This document shows positions 55,087 through 63,829 of a stretch of 64,000 nucleotides of DNA, one piece after another. The notes under the pieces were generated by a model. The model had not been told where the DNA came from, searched no databases, and saw nothing but the letters and a program-made list of their open reading frames with translations. The stretch's first letter is position 1; every line of letters begins with the position of its first letter. A program made the translations under genes and the position numbers. Source of the DNA: Thermococcus sp. (GTDB lineage: Archaea > Methanobacteriota_B > Thermococci > Thermococcales > Thermococcaceae); assembly GCF_017656495.1 (NCBI RefSeq), contig NZ_JACDNS010000003.1, positions 98,669 to 162,668 of the forward strand, given 5' to 3'.

Positions 55087-55140
55087 TGCCCCTTTAGATT
55101 TTGATCTTCTATAGCAATTTTTTCCTTGTTAGTTTTTTAA
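55078..55140 (+). terminator. GC hairpin plus T tracts after cdc48
   Basis: AGGGGC-TGAT-GCCCCT overlaps the stop codon of cdc48 and is followed by TTT and later TTTTTT runs (55119-55140). This combines a bacterial-like stem with the archaeal T tract. Confidence 0.5.
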
Positions 55141-55182
55141 TTAATTTTAAAAAAAGAGGGGAGAAGAAGGCAAAAGCGAGCG

Positions 55183-55329
55183 TTAGATAATCTCAATCTC
55201 GACTTTAACTGCTCTCATCATTCTTATCTTTCTTCTCGCAATTTCAACAGCTTTTTCAAAGCTGTTTACGACTACAATCTCTTCCTCCGGAAGTGAGTTC
55301 GGTTTGTAATATACTATTCTTGCCAACAT
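55183..55329 (-). CDS. 48-residue conserved-looking small protein
   Basis: ATG 55329 follows a strong Shine-Dalgarno (GGAGGTGAG) on the minus strand; the frame gives M-L-A-R-I-V-Y-Y-K-P-N...EEEIVVVNSFEKAVEIARRKIRMMRAVKVEIEII-stop. A beta strand, a helix and a second strand are plausible (ferredoxin-like half unit). Codon use and start signal support it, the length is short, and no family is known to me. An inverted repeat overlaps its start site. Confidence 0.7.
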   Translation of the reverse strand: MLARIVYYKPNSLPEEEIVVVNSFEKAVEIARRKIRMMRAVKVEIEII

Positions 55330-55393
55330 GCTCTCACCTCCATATATCACCTTTAGTGTTATGACATTACAGTCCTACCTTGGTGAGCATGTT
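55325..55393 (-). promoter_or_regulatory. Inverted repeat covering the start of the 48-residue ORF
   Basis: AACATGCTCTCACC (55325-55338) and GGTGAGCATGTT (55382-55393) are inverted with a two-base bulge. In the transcript the 5' arm would pair with the Shine-Dalgarno and AUG. If transcription starts downstream of 55382 (from TTTAAATATT at 55394-55405), the repeat is instead a DNA operator near the promoter. Confidence 0.45.
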
Positions 55394-55473
55394 AAATATT
55401 TAAACGTTTTTGTACTAAAATAAGCATCAATGAACAGAAAATCTTAATTGCCTTTGATGAAAAATGAACATCC

Positions 55474-55875
55474 ATGAGGCTAATCATCAAATATGAACAT
55501 TTATTCATAATTCTGGAGAAAGCCAAAGATAGTAGAATTGAGATATGCGGCTTTCTGTTGGGAAAACAAAAAGACGGCGATGTTATCGTTGAGGAAGTCA
55601 TTTTCACAAAAAATAAGCTTAATTCTTCAACTGCTTTTGAAATAGATCCTCTTGAGATTGTTAAGGTTCTCGACTATGCAGATGAAAAGGGCCTTGAGCC
55701 AGTCGGAATATTCCACTCTCATTTATGCGGGCCTATCCCTTCAGAGAGGGACATCAAAGGAATGAAGCTCTGGAGAAATGTGTGGCTTATTGTGGACAAC
55801 AAAGGGAATTATGGAGCGTTTATTTTGGAAGATGAAAAAGTTAAGAAGGTGCATGTAGAAGTCATTCAATCCTAA
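55474..55875 (+). CDS. JAMM/MPN+ metalloprotease-like protein
   Basis: 133 residues. Zinc site HSH at 81-83 with S90 and D93 (HSHLCGPIPSERD) and catalytic Glu23 (EICGFLLG) form an intact JAMM motif. Such enzymes remove ubiquitin-like SAMP proteins or act in sulphur carrier recycling in archaea. ATG 55474 has only a weak site. Overlaps the stop of the convergent MobB gene by 14 bp. Confidence 0.9.
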   Translation: MRLIIKYEHLFIILEKAKDSRIEICGFLLGKQKDGDVIVEEVIFTKNKLNSSTAFEIDPLEIVKVLDYADEKGLEPVGIFHSHLCGPIPSERDIKGMKLWRNVWLIVDNKGNYGAFILEDEKVKKVHVEVIQS

Positions 55876-56590
55876 TCTCGATCTTTCCATCCCTGTATCC
55901 CTTCATTGACGAGAGTAAGCCCCTTATCGTTTTCTCTACCATCTCTTGTACCCAGTCCTTCATTGGAAGAACTTTTCCATTAATCTTAACGACGACTTTT
56001 GGCTTCGAGCTTATGACCTTACAGTCGTTGAGAGTTTTCTCGCCTTTAACGATGAACTTCGCCATTTCATAGCATGTAAATCCACACATATGACAGTCAA
56101 TGTTTGGGAGCATGAAAGCTCTCTTCTCAATCAAGTCAGCGAGCTTTTCTGGTTCCTCGAGGGCGTTTACTATTGGCAAGCCATCAATCTCTCCACTCTT
56201 TTCGTTGGCTATAACTCCACTCACGGCTATAGCAAGCCCGTCGTTCAGCTCTTTGACATCACTCTCATCTCTAGCACAGATGACCTTGGGTACGTGCTTT
56301 ATGCTCTTAAATCCTTCAAGTAAAAGGAAATCTACTTCTGGCATAACTGAGAAGAATGCATTTATACCATCCGCTTTGAAGAGAAAAGCGTCAGTGTCTT
56401 GGGCTTTAACGAGAATGTAGTCCGCTATCTGCCTAAATTTCCATGTATCGCTTCCTTCTTTATCAAAATTTGTATGCATGCTTTTTGCTATGCCTATTTT
56501 GTATCCTCTATCTTTTAGTATCTTGGCAACGTTCTCCAGTGTTGCAGTCTTTCCACTCTTTTTATAGCCGACAAAGGCAACTGCCTTCAT
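55862..56590 (-). CDS. mobB: MobB-like molybdopterin-guanine dinucleotide protein with cysteine cluster
   Basis: 242 residues. P-loop GYKKSGKTATLE (8-19) and LLLEGFKSI near 94 match MobB, which with MobA completes the guanine dinucleotide of Mo/W-bis-pterin cofactors. Near residue 165 CHMCGFTCYEMAKFI...C suggests an Fe-S or zinc site, as in some archaeal MobB fused to such a domain. GGAGTGAT precedes ATG 56590. Fits tungsten cofactor supply for AOR, although AOR itself carries no nucleotide. Confidence 0.85.
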   Translation of the reverse strand: MKAVAFVGYKKSGKTATLENVAKILKDRGYKIGIAKSMHTNFDKEGSDTWKFRQIADYILVKAQDTDAFLFKADGINAFFSVMPEVDFLLLEGFKSIKHVPKVICARDESDVKELNDGLAIAVSGVIANEKSGEIDGLPIVNALEEPEKLADLIEKRAFMLPNIDCHMCGFTCYEMAKFIVKGEKTLNDCKVISSKPKVVVKINGKVLPMKDWVQEMVEKTIRGLLSSMKGYRDGKIEIRIE

Positions 56591-56595
56591 TTTTA

Positions 56596-56808
56596 TCACT
56601 CCATAAGCATTATCCAACTTACATCGTCAATTTTGACTAAGAGTTCCTTCCCTTTGTTCCCAACCACATCTGTTATATTCTCCAACAGAATAGACTCATC
56701 ATCAAAATCTTTGAGAACTCCAATGAATGAATGCTCACCGTTAACTGCCAAGGCAACTTTCTTGCCCTTCCACCTTCTGAGAGTTTCATCAAGCAAAGGC
56801 TCGCTCAT
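56596..56808 (-). CDS. LSm-type RNA-binding protein
   Basis: 70 residues. Sm fold: VALAVNGEHSFIGVLKDFDDESILLENITDV is the Sm1 region and LLVKIDDVSWIMLME the terminal strand. Homo-oligomeric rings bind U-rich RNA. AGGTGAG precedes ATG 56808. Upstream of and almost touching mobB; the two may share a transcript. It is a divergent, short member. Confidence 0.72.
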   Translation of the reverse strand: MSEPLLDETLRRWKGKKVALAVNGEHSFIGVLKDFDDESILLENITDVVGNKGKELLVKIDDVSWIMLME

Positions 56809-56871
56809 GTTACTCACCTATCATGCAAAAGTCTATAAGCCTTTTTATCCTTTCCGTTCTTGGTGATTATT

Positions 56872-57696
56872 ATGAGATTTACAACTAAGAATGAAGCCCT
56901 TAAAACAGCCTTTATTAGCGAGCTGAGAGCTAATGGGGTAAAGTTTGAAGTTAAGGAAAGGTTTGGCTACGAAACGTTCATCGGCTACATGATTGAAGGA
57001 ACTCTTGAGGATATTAAAGCGACAATTGATACTTTAAGCGGTGAAGAGAAGGAAGTTATCCTGAAAGGATTCCAGTCGTTTAAGGAGCAGCTCAATCATG
57101 CTCTTGAACACTTAAAGGAAGGCGACACCTTCGAGAATCTGCTGAGTGAAGGCTATTGGATGGGTGATATAATAGATCAGCTCATGAGGAACTCTGCTCT
57201 GGATATTAAGGAGAACAAGGTAAAGCTGAAAGAGGGTATTGACATCACAAAGCTCAAGTTCCAGTTCCGCTTCCCTTATGACTTGGCAAAGCAACTCGAT
57301 GCTGTGGAAAAAATTGCAAAGCAGTTTGCCTTTATCGATTTAGTTCCTGAGTGGGAGATTGAAATAAAGGAACTCAGAATTGAAAGGATAAATCAAGCCT
57401 TGCACATTGCGGCAAAATATTTCCCAGAGAAAGATGTCATGAATGTGTACTTTGCTTTGATTGGAAAGTCCATAGTTGCCAATGAAATCCTTAAATCTCT
57501 AGGAAATGAAAAAGTCCCTGTAGATGTGATAATTGAGAAGTTCCTGAGGGCATTTCCATTTGAAATCCCAACAGAAAAAGGGGTAATGGTAATCAATGCA
57601 ACCGAGAAGTCTCTCTACAGCATTTTGAGGGAGCTTGAGAAGAGTGGATATATTGACATAAAAGGAAACAAAGTCAAAAAGCTCAGAGAGTTGTAA
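56872..57696 (+). CDS. Uncharacterised protein, paralogue of the gene at 3.7 kb
   Basis: 274 residues. Shares with the 3667-4476 protein the motif series described there (FQFRFP, EWEIEIKELRI, YFALIGKSIVANEIL, LRELEKSGYIDIKGN). The N-terminal halves are less similar. Acidic and helical, with a probable C-terminal winged helix; no enzyme motif. GGTGATTATT precedes ATG 56872; TATA-like TCTATAAG near 56832-56839. It is monocistronic and overlaps the convergent membrane gene by 14 bp. Confidence 0.75.
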   Translation: MRFTTKNEALKTAFISELRANGVKFEVKERFGYETFIGYMIEGTLEDIKATIDTLSGEEKEVILKGFQSFKEQLNHALEHLKEGDTFENLLSEGYWMGDIIDQLMRNSALDIKENKVKLKEGIDITKLKFQFRFPYDLAKQLDAVEKIAKQFAFIDLVPEWEIEIKELRIERINQALHIAAKYFPEKDVMNVYFALIGKSIVANEILKSLGNEKVPVDVIIEKFLRAFPFEIPTEKGVMVINATEKSLYSILRELEKSGYIDIKGNKVKKLREL

Positions 57697-58012
57697 TCTG
57701 TTGTTCATTTGAGGAGGGTAGTATAACAAGGCCAATTAGCATTAAGATTCCACCAAGCCTGCTTGTCAAAATCAGAGCAACTACCATTGGAACTATCAGT
57801 TTGTCTTTTGCTTCTTTATACCTTCCCTCCTCAATTAGTGTAATAACCTCCTCAGAGCGCTTGTATATCCAGTATCCAAGGAACATTAGTGGAATTGCGA
57901 ATATTATTCCTATTATTGTCATCAAAAGAATCACTGCAATAATCATAGGCTCAATTATTGCCAAGATGCTCCCAATCCTTATAAGAAGTTTCGCCGTCTC
58001 AACATCTGCCAT
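57683..58012 (-). CDS. Small three-helix membrane protein
   Basis: 109 residues with helices near 14-35, 37-55 and 80-103, and a charged loop YKRSEEVITLIEEGRYKEAKDKL between the second and third. Starts at ATG 58012 with GTGGGGAAG before it. Not recognised. Convergent to and overlapping the 56.9-kb gene by 14 bp. Confidence 0.7.
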   Translation of the reverse strand: MADVETAKLLIRIGSILAIIEPMIIAVILLMTIIGIIFAIPLMFLGYWIYKRSEEVITLIEEGRYKEAKDKLIVPMVVALILTSRLGGILMLIGLVILPSSNEQQITTL

Positions 58013-58113
58013 ATACTTCCCCACAAAATATAAAATTTACAACCTTAAAAAGTTTATTGAGCAATGATGACACTTTGACCATCTGATACATGATGAGTAC
58101 GGGAGTGTCTGAG

Positions 58114-58860
58114 CTACCTTTCAATGTAGCATTCAGACATTGCATAATAAACTGGATGACATACTATACGCTTTATCTTTGCCTTTCCATTCTTTTTTAG
58201 CCACTCTAAAAGCTTTTGGGCAAATTCAAATTTTTTTCTCTTTGATTCCCAGATGGGCGTGTGTTCCTTTAGATATGGCTTGCTCCACTTTCCGACTATG
58301 TCCCCAAAGTCAAAGCCAACCAAAATTATTTCCCTTGCTCCAAGTTCTTCTGCCAAGAACGCAGCTCTATCCCCATCTGTAAAGCCGCCGAAGTTGTAAA
58401 CTATGTCTAAAGGTTCTGTCTGGCATGTACCGAGAACCTTTTCAAGCTGTGGAACATATTTCTTTAGTCTTTCAACGTTGTCTCCATGAGCATGAACCAC
58501 AATGTAAGCTCCAAGTTTGTCAGCTTTCTTTATATCTTCAAAATTTCCATCGAGATCTGTAACAATGATATCTGGGGTTAGTTCAAACTCCAAAAGGGCA
58601 GAGGTTGCTCCGTCGGCTGCGATTGTTATTCCATCACGGAAAGAGAGATATTTAAGGGCAAGCTCCAAACTTGGCCCAGCTCCAAAAATGTATGCTCTCT
58701 TCCCCTCAAGCATCTCCTTTAAAGCCCTAACTGTCACATAGTTCCTATTTTTGAGAAGCAAATCTCGGAGTATATTGGCTGATTTTCTGTCACTATCCAC
58801 ATCGTATCTCATTTCTCTAACTATCTCTTTGTAAAAAGGTTTCCAGTCTTGAAACTTCAT
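58114..58860 (-). CDS. mptE: 6-hydroxymethyl-7,8-dihydropterin pyrophosphokinase
   Basis: 248 residues of DUF115, the archaeal MptE family (Methanocaldococcus MJ1634 type): YIFGAGPSLE near residue 58, ADGATSAL and DIIVTDLDGN near 98, TDGDRAAFLAEELGA near 160 and HTPIWESKRKKFEFA near 205. It pyrophosphorylates the pterin on the way to folate-like or methanopterin-like C1 carriers, replacing bacterial FolK, which it does not resemble. Monocistronic; 254 bp of AT-rich DNA precede the divergent secreted-protein gene. Confidence 0.92.
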   Translation of the reverse strand: MKFQDWKPFYKEIVREMRYDVDSDRKSANILRDLLLKNRNYVTVRALKEMLEGKRAYIFGAGPSLELALKYLSFRDGITIAADGATSALLEFELTPDIIVTDLDGNFEDIKKADKLGAYIVVHAHGDNVERLKKYVPQLEKVLGTCQTEPLDIVYNFGGFTDGDRAAFLAEELGAREIILVGFDFGDIVGKWSKPYLKEHTPIWESKRKKFEFAQKLLEWLKKNGKAKIKRIVCHPVYYAMSECYIER

Positions 58861-59114
58861 GATTAGTTATTATGATTTCTGAGACTTTAATATCTTCCGA
58901 TGATTTGGAATTGTTTAATTTTCAGCTTTGGATAATACCCAACATTATTCTAAATTTTCCAAACTTACTTTATTTTTACAATTTGTTTTGGATTTTTGGT
59001 TAATGTGTTTAGATTTTGGAGATAATTTTTAATTTCTTTAAAAATTCCTTGATTATTTTAAACTGTTCAATTTATATAATTCAAAGTCCATAGATTACGC
59101 ACAGGTGATTTAAT

Positions 59115-60407
59115 ATGAACAAAGAGGTGAAACTTTTAGGAGTATTTTTAGTGTTTATGTTGTTTTTGATTTTACCATTCAGCGTTCCAGAAGCAAAAGC
59201 CCAGTCTACTTGGAAATACTTCAAAGACGTGGTTATATACAACGATATGGACATACCATTAGATAACTACCAAGTTCCAATAGTTCTAAATTCAGAAAAT
59301 TTCGATTTTTCAAAGGCCAAAGCTGATGGTAGCGACATAAGGATTGTTGATACCTATGGTAATTTTATCCCGTACTGGATTGAATATTGGAATGCTACTG
59401 AAGAAAAAGCAAAAATATGGATCAAGGTTTCCATCCCTGCGAATTCAAAGATTACTGTAAAATTACTTTATGGGAATGACGAGGCAACTTATGCTGGAGA
59501 CGGAAATAAAGTCTTTGAATTCTTTGATGACTTTAACGAAAACGCTTTGGATACAAACAAATGGCAACCAGGAATTGGCAGTTGGAGTGTAGAAGATGGA
59601 GTTCTTATTCAGACAGAGCCTCTTAACGTTGAAGTTGGCGTCCCATACATCTATACAAAGAATTTTGTCATCAAAAATGGAATTGTTGAAATGAAGTTCT
59701 CGCCCTTAAAAACTGTATGTCCATACTGTTATAATGTCGGAACTTCAATTATGGCAAGATACAACATAACTTTAGGTAAATCATATGTCTTCAACGCAGG
59801 AGGTTATGGCTATGCATATGAAATCGCCTGGTGGCCAGTTCCTCAAGGTAACTGGATGGTATTAAATAGCACTGGAAGTCAATATTTTTTAGAAAATGGG
59901 ATAACTTATCATTTCAGGGCGACTTTCGTAGGTAACCATTTAATTTTTGATGTTTTGCAAGGCTCATTAGCTGGTACTCATATTGAAGCGTATGATTCCA
60001 CATTGTCAGCTGGGGCAATCGGGATCATGAGCTGGCAGAATCCACGAGTTGACTGGATTTTTGTTAGAAAATATGCAGAAAAAGAACCAAGAGTTATCAT
60101 TGGAGAAGGGGGACATTATGAGTCCTTTTCCCAACAATATTTAACACTTGCCATGTTCTGGTACTTCCGCTACCAAAAGATGCATGAAGAGTATCAGCAA
60201 TTGTACCAGAATGCAACACAACTAAACATTAACAATGAAACATTGTCAGCGAGTCAAGAGGAGTTCATGCTTGCTGAAAGTTACTTTAACAAAGTAGATA
60301 AGACAGCACTGTTTCAAGGTAATATATTGGCACTTTCTGATTTGAGGAAGGCGTATATACATCTTAGGAATGCTATTACAATTTTAGAAGAAGCTCTTAG
60401 GGAGTAA
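59115..60407 (+). CDS. Secreted DUF2341/LamG-like protein
   Basis: 430 residues. Signal peptide with hydrophobic core 7-22 and processing near EAKAQS. Residues about 32-120 form a DUF2341 domain (VVIYNDMDIPLDNYQVPIVLNSENFDFSKAKADGSDIRIVD), 125-330 a concanavalin/LamG-like beta sandwich (FFDDFNENALDTNKW), and the C-terminal 90 residues are helical. Several N-x-S/T sites allow glycosylation. There is no membrane anchor, so it may be released or bound to the cell surface and glycans. GATTTAATATG-type weak start site; TATA CAATTTATATAAT near 59070. The upstream 254 bp hold nothing else notable. Confidence 0.85.
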   Translation: MNKEVKLLGVFLVFMLFLILPFSVPEAKAQSTWKYFKDVVIYNDMDIPLDNYQVPIVLNSENFDFSKAKADGSDIRIVDTYGNFIPYWIEYWNATEEKAKIWIKVSIPANSKITVKLLYGNDEATYAGDGNKVFEFFDDFNENALDTNKWQPGIGSWSVEDGVLIQTEPLNVEVGVPYIYTKNFVIKNGIVEMKFSPLKTVCPYCYNVGTSIMARYNITLGKSYVFNAGGYGYAYEIAWWPVPQGNWMVLNSTGSQYFLENGITYHFRATFVGNHLIFDVLQGSLAGTHIEAYDSTLSAGAIGIMSWQNPRVDWIFVRKYAEKEPRVIIGEGGHYESFSQQYLTLAMFWYFRYQKMHEEYQQLYQNATQLNINNETLSASQEEFMLAESYFNKVDKTALFQGNILALSDLRKAYIHLRNAITILEEALRE

Positions 60408-60858
60408 TATTCTTCAATCTTTTATCTATCTTTACCATTTCTTCCCACTGCCGTCCAGGCCAGTAAACTTGGCCACATTCAGTGCAGATATAGAATTCGT
60501 TGTATTTCCCATAAACTCCTGGGGGGACTTTATCTTTTATTTTCTCTTTGGATATTTCTTTTATCAGACCATTGCACTTTGGACATCTTGCATTTTCTGG
60601 AAACAGCTCATTAAACGTGAATCCAAGCTCCATAAGCTGTTTTATCTGTTCTTCAAATTTGTTTGATTTTATCAAAATAACATTCTTCGCTCTCTTTGCT
60701 AGCTCTTCATCCCTTGTGAGGATTATTCTACCCTCTTTTTCAGCGATTTCAATAATCTTATTGTCATCTTTAACTCCATATACTGTGTCATAACCGTAAA
60801 GCCTCAACCATCTTGCTAAACGACCAAGCATCATATCAGCTATGAGCTTTGGCTTCAT
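60397..60858 (-). CDS. Mut7-C RNase-domain protein with zinc ribbon
   Basis: 153 residues. PIN-like Mut7-C domain: ADMMLGRLARWLRLYGYD near residue 7 and ILTRDEELAKRA near 44 with acidic residues; C-terminal zinc ribbon CPKC near 93 and CTEC near 128. Predicted RNA-degrading or tRNA-related nuclease. Overlaps the stop of the secreted-protein gene by 11 bp. Confidence 0.9.
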   Translation of the reverse strand: MKPKLIADMMLGRLARWLRLYGYDTVYGVKDDNKIIEIAEKEGRIILTRDEELAKRAKNVILIKSNKFEEQIKQLMELGFTFNELFPENARCPKCNGLIKEISKEKIKDKVPPGVYGKYNEFYICTECGQVYWPGRQWEEMVKIDKRLKNITP

Positions 60859-60958
60859 TTTTATCGAAAGTTACTAATCATCTGAGAATAAAGTTCTTTT
60901 GGTCAAATTCAGCAAAATTTATAAACAAGTATTTCATGGCCATAAAATAGGTGGTTGG

Positions 60959-61705
60959 ATGATAATCTATTTCATAGGAACTGGGGGGTCTGAGGGAATT
61001 CCAGCCCATCTCTGCACTTGTGAAACCTGTGAAGAGGCGCGTAGATTGGGTTTTGCTCAAAGAAAACCTTCAACATTGGCAGTAATAACCAAAAACAACG
61101 AAGCAATTTTGATTGATGTTGGAACGGACATAAGAGACCTCCTCCACGTTCCTCTTAAGGCCATTCTTCTTACACACTGGCATCACGACCACATTTATGG
61201 ATTGTATAAGCTCAGATGGATGGCACAGAAAACGAAGCTTTACGCTCCCGAAGGTCATGCAGATGCATTAATCCTAAATGATCCAAAGAATTTGAAGCCG
61301 AAGATAATAAAAGCTGGTGATGTTTTGAAGATTGATTCCTTAAGAATTACTGCTCTTAAGTTAAATCACGAAGTTGAAACTGTAGGCTTTTTAATTGAGG
61401 AAGATGGGAAAAGATTTGCCCTCCTTTATGACACAAAAGGCATTCCTGCAGAAACTCTAGATATCTTAAAGAAAAAACCTCCAAGAGTGGCTGTAGTTGA
61501 TGCTACCTATGCTCCCGGTGTTGATGATCCCTATCACAATAACGTTGATGAAGGGGCTGAGATCGGACTCGAAGTTGCTGAGAAGGTTTACCTTTCCCAT
61601 ATATCCCATAAAAACATGCCTTTCCTCCAGCTCTTGGCATATGTCAGAAAAAGGTATGGAGATAGGGTTAGAGTTGCCTATGATGGACTAATAGTTCATA
61701 TTTAA
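60959..61705 (+). CDS. PhnP-like MBL-fold phosphodiesterase
   Basis: 248 residues. N-terminal GTGGSEGIPAHLCTCETCEEA (possible zinc loop of PhnP-type enzymes, with paired cysteines), LTHWHHDHIYGLY near 81 as metal motif, LNHEVETVGFLIE and DATYAPG. PhnP hydrolyses cyclic phosphodiesters. GGTGGTTGG precedes ATG 60959; TATA AATTTATAAAC at 60914-60924. Confidence 0.9.
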   Translation: MIIYFIGTGGSEGIPAHLCTCETCEEARRLGFAQRKPSTLAVITKNNEAILIDVGTDIRDLLHVPLKAILLTHWHHDHIYGLYKLRWMAQKTKLYAPEGHADALILNDPKNLKPKIIKAGDVLKIDSLRITALKLNHEVETVGFLIEEDGKRFALLYDTKGIPAETLDILKKKPPRVAVVDATYAPGVDDPYHNNVDEGAEIGLEVAEKVYLSHISHKNMPFLQLLAYVRKRYGDRVRVAYDGLIVHI

Positions 61706-61905
61706 ATTTTTTCTATACGTCAACGAATTTATAAATTAAGTTGTAGTTACGAGTAAATATACCTCTTGTTGTTTTGGTATTCGAAATAGACCTTTGTAAT
61801 TTGGTTCAATTTTCGGATATGATTTAACCAGTTGCATTTATTTTTACAAAAAGTTTTTTTATTTTGAGAGCTTGCAATTCTATTAAAGAGCATGAGGTGA
61901 TGTGT

Positions 61906-62664
61906 ATGAGAGTGAAAACACTTTATGACGAGTTGGATGAAGTCATGGGAGGAGGATTATCACAAGGTTCGACAATGGCGATATTATATGACACTTATTC
62001 ATTTGCTCAATATTTTGCGTTACATATTCTTGCAAAGAGAATCAAAAGTGGGGATCTTGGTGTACTATCTAATTACAGCTATCCCCTTGGTAGACTTATC
62101 AGAGGAGCCCAATTTGCAGGCTTAGACATTGTTTCTGAGGGAGAAAAGGGAAATCTGGTAATTATTGATTATTTCTCTTCAAGGTACAGTGTTCCATCCA
62201 AGTATCCATTTGTATATACCTTTTCAGGTCATGTTGGAGAGGAGACCATTAATCCCAAGACGTTTCTAATTTACCAAGAGAAGATTTTACCGAACCTTGG
62301 AGACAGGCTATTACTCAGGGTCATCTACACTTTGGATGGACTCGCGTTTTTCTTTGGAGAGAATACAGCACTAAAGCTGCTATACTTTGATTTGGCAAAA
62401 TTTATGGAAATGTTTCCAAAGTCAGTGACCCTTCTTCTAGTAAATAAGGATGCAGTATCCAAGCATTTTGTTGCCAGAGTTGTTGATATTAGTGATTATG
62501 TGATTGATTTTAGAAGCCAAGTGACTAGAAAGGGAATAGTTGAGGATGTTATTATATCCAAGGCACTAACTCCAGAATTTAGTCCCGAGATATTTGAGTT
62601 CCTTATTGGTGAAACAAAAGAAGAAACAGGAAAGAAATTCTCATTTAAAAAAGTGAGCCAATAG
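61906..62664 (+). CDS. RecA/KaiC-like protein with degenerate P-loop
   Basis: 252 residues. It begins like a KaiC domain (LYDELDEVMGGGLSQGSTMAILYDTYSFAQYFALHIL), but the Walker A glycines/lysine are replaced by YDTYSF; GNLVIIDYFS stands where Walker B would be. The end of the chain (KSVTLLLVNKDAVSKHFVARVVDISDYVIDFRSQ) keeps the family's strand order. Probably a non-hydrolysing adaptor or regulatory partner. GAGGTGATGTGT precedes ATG 61906. The 200-bp AT-rich region upstream has TATA-like elements only. Confidence 0.65.
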   Translation: MRVKTLYDELDEVMGGGLSQGSTMAILYDTYSFAQYFALHILAKRIKSGDLGVLSNYSYPLGRLIRGAQFAGLDIVSEGEKGNLVIIDYFSSRYSVPSKYPFVYTFSGHVGEETINPKTFLIYQEKILPNLGDRLLLRVIYTLDGLAFFFGENTALKLLYFDLAKFMEMFPKSVTLLLVNKDAVSKHFVARVVDISDYVIDFRSQVTRKGIVEDVIISKALTPEFSPEIFEFLIGETKEETGKKFSFKKVSQ

Positions 62665-62685
62665 CGGTTTGTTAGATTTTTGTTT

Positions 62686-63147
62686 TTAACCAGAACTTTT
62701 GTGTTCTTTTAAATACTTCTCAAACTTTCTAAGAATATCCATCTGGCTCCATGTCTCAACTGCTGATGGCTTAAGTGAACGAACCTTCATAAGGGCATCT
62801 TTCAAGCTTAGGCCTTGGGAGTACATTAGATAGGCAACTGCAATTGTTCCACTTCTTCCGCTTCCTCCAAAGCAGTGAATCAAAACCTTCTTCCCCTCTT
62901 TAACTCTTTCATCAATCCACTTGACAATTTCAATTAGCTGATTCAATGTGGGGGCTGAAAAGTCCTCAATGGGGCTGTAGAGGACTTCTACTCCATGCTT
63001 TTTCCACTCTTCCAAATCGTAGTAGAGCTCGTACTCATAAGTCAGCACTACGACGGCTTGAAACTCCCTAGCAAGCTCTGAAATGTCCCTAGAACATGGC
63101 ATTGGAGAGAATGCAACTTTATCGGTTACAAACTTTGGAGTCACCAT
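62686..63147 (-). CDS. Dual-specificity protein phosphatase
   Basis: 153 residues. P-loop HCFGGSGRSG with nucleophile C92 and R98, general acid D62 (IEDFSA). Archaeal compact DSP, similar to the protein tyrosine phosphatases of Thermococcus kodakarensis and Sulfolobus. It overlaps the upstream nitrilase-family gene by 29 bp. Weak start site, so translation is coupled. Confidence 0.92.
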   Translation of the reverse strand: MVTPKFVTDKVAFSPMPCSRDISELAREFQAVVVLTYEYELYYDLEEWKKHGVEVLYSPIEDFSAPTLNQLIEIVKWIDERVKEGKKVLIHCFGGSGRSGTIAVAYLMYSQGLSLKDALMKVRSLKPSAVETWSQMDILRKFEKYLKEHKSSG

Positions 63148-63829
63148 CTCGACCTACCTCCTCATAACTTAGGATTTCATCTTTAAAACTTTGGACTAGG
63201 AGCTTTCCATCTTTATCAAAGACCCAAGCACCACCAAAGCTGTTCCAATGCTTGTAAGTGTTGACAATGAAAGTTTTAACTCTAAGGATTTTAACTCTCT
63301 CACTCATGCATTTAATCTCCTTCTCTAAGTCGAGATTCTCAGGGGAATAGTCCATAGGAACAAAGAGATAGTCAGATTTCTTATGTTTCACCCATTTGGC
63401 TATACGCTTGTTGTAGAGGTCCCCACAGATGATTACTGCAAATTTTCCAAGTTCTGTTTTGGCAGTTTTTACGGTGTTGCCAGTGCAGAATTTCATGGGT
63501 TCTTGGAACTTGCGGTGTTTGAGAATTATCTCTCCATCACGGCTTATTAAAAGCGCTGAGTTGTAAATACAGTTTTTGTAAGGCTCCAACAATCCAAAAA
63601 TCACATAAACTGAGTTTTCCTTTGCAAGTTTGCTAACCTTCTGGATGATTTCATCATAAAGTTTTGCTCCACTGAAATCCCATTCTTTGAAACCTGTTAG
63701 GCAATATTCAGGGAAAACTAAAATATCTGGTTTATATTTTAAAGCCTCCTCAAACTTTCTTTTAAACTCCTGCCAGTTTGCTTCAAAGTCGTTGACTTTA
63801 ACCCTCATAGGGATTAGAGCGACCTTCAT
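63119..63829 (-). CDS. Nitrilase-superfamily (carbon-nitrogen) hydrolase
   Basis: 236 residues. Catalytic triad Glu41 (VFPEYCLTG), Lys107 (LKHRKFQEP) and Cys135 (IICGDLYN). Hydrolyses amides or omega-amides; substrate unknown. Length is slightly below the usual 260-280. It precedes the phosphatase and both are read to the left. TATA-like GATATTTGC near 63863 on the minus strand is weak. Confidence 0.88.
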   Translation of the reverse strand: MKVALIPMRVKVNDFEANWQEFKRKFEEALKYKPDILVFPEYCLTGFKEWDFSGAKLYDEIIQKVSKLAKENSVYVIFGLLEPYKNCIYNSALLISRDGEIILKHRKFQEPMKFCTGNTVKTAKTELGKFAVIICGDLYNKRIAKWVKHKKSDYLFVPMDYSPENLDLEKEIKCMSERVKILRVKTFIVNTYKHWNSFGGAWVFDKDGKLLVQSFKDEILSYEEVGRDGDSKVCNR

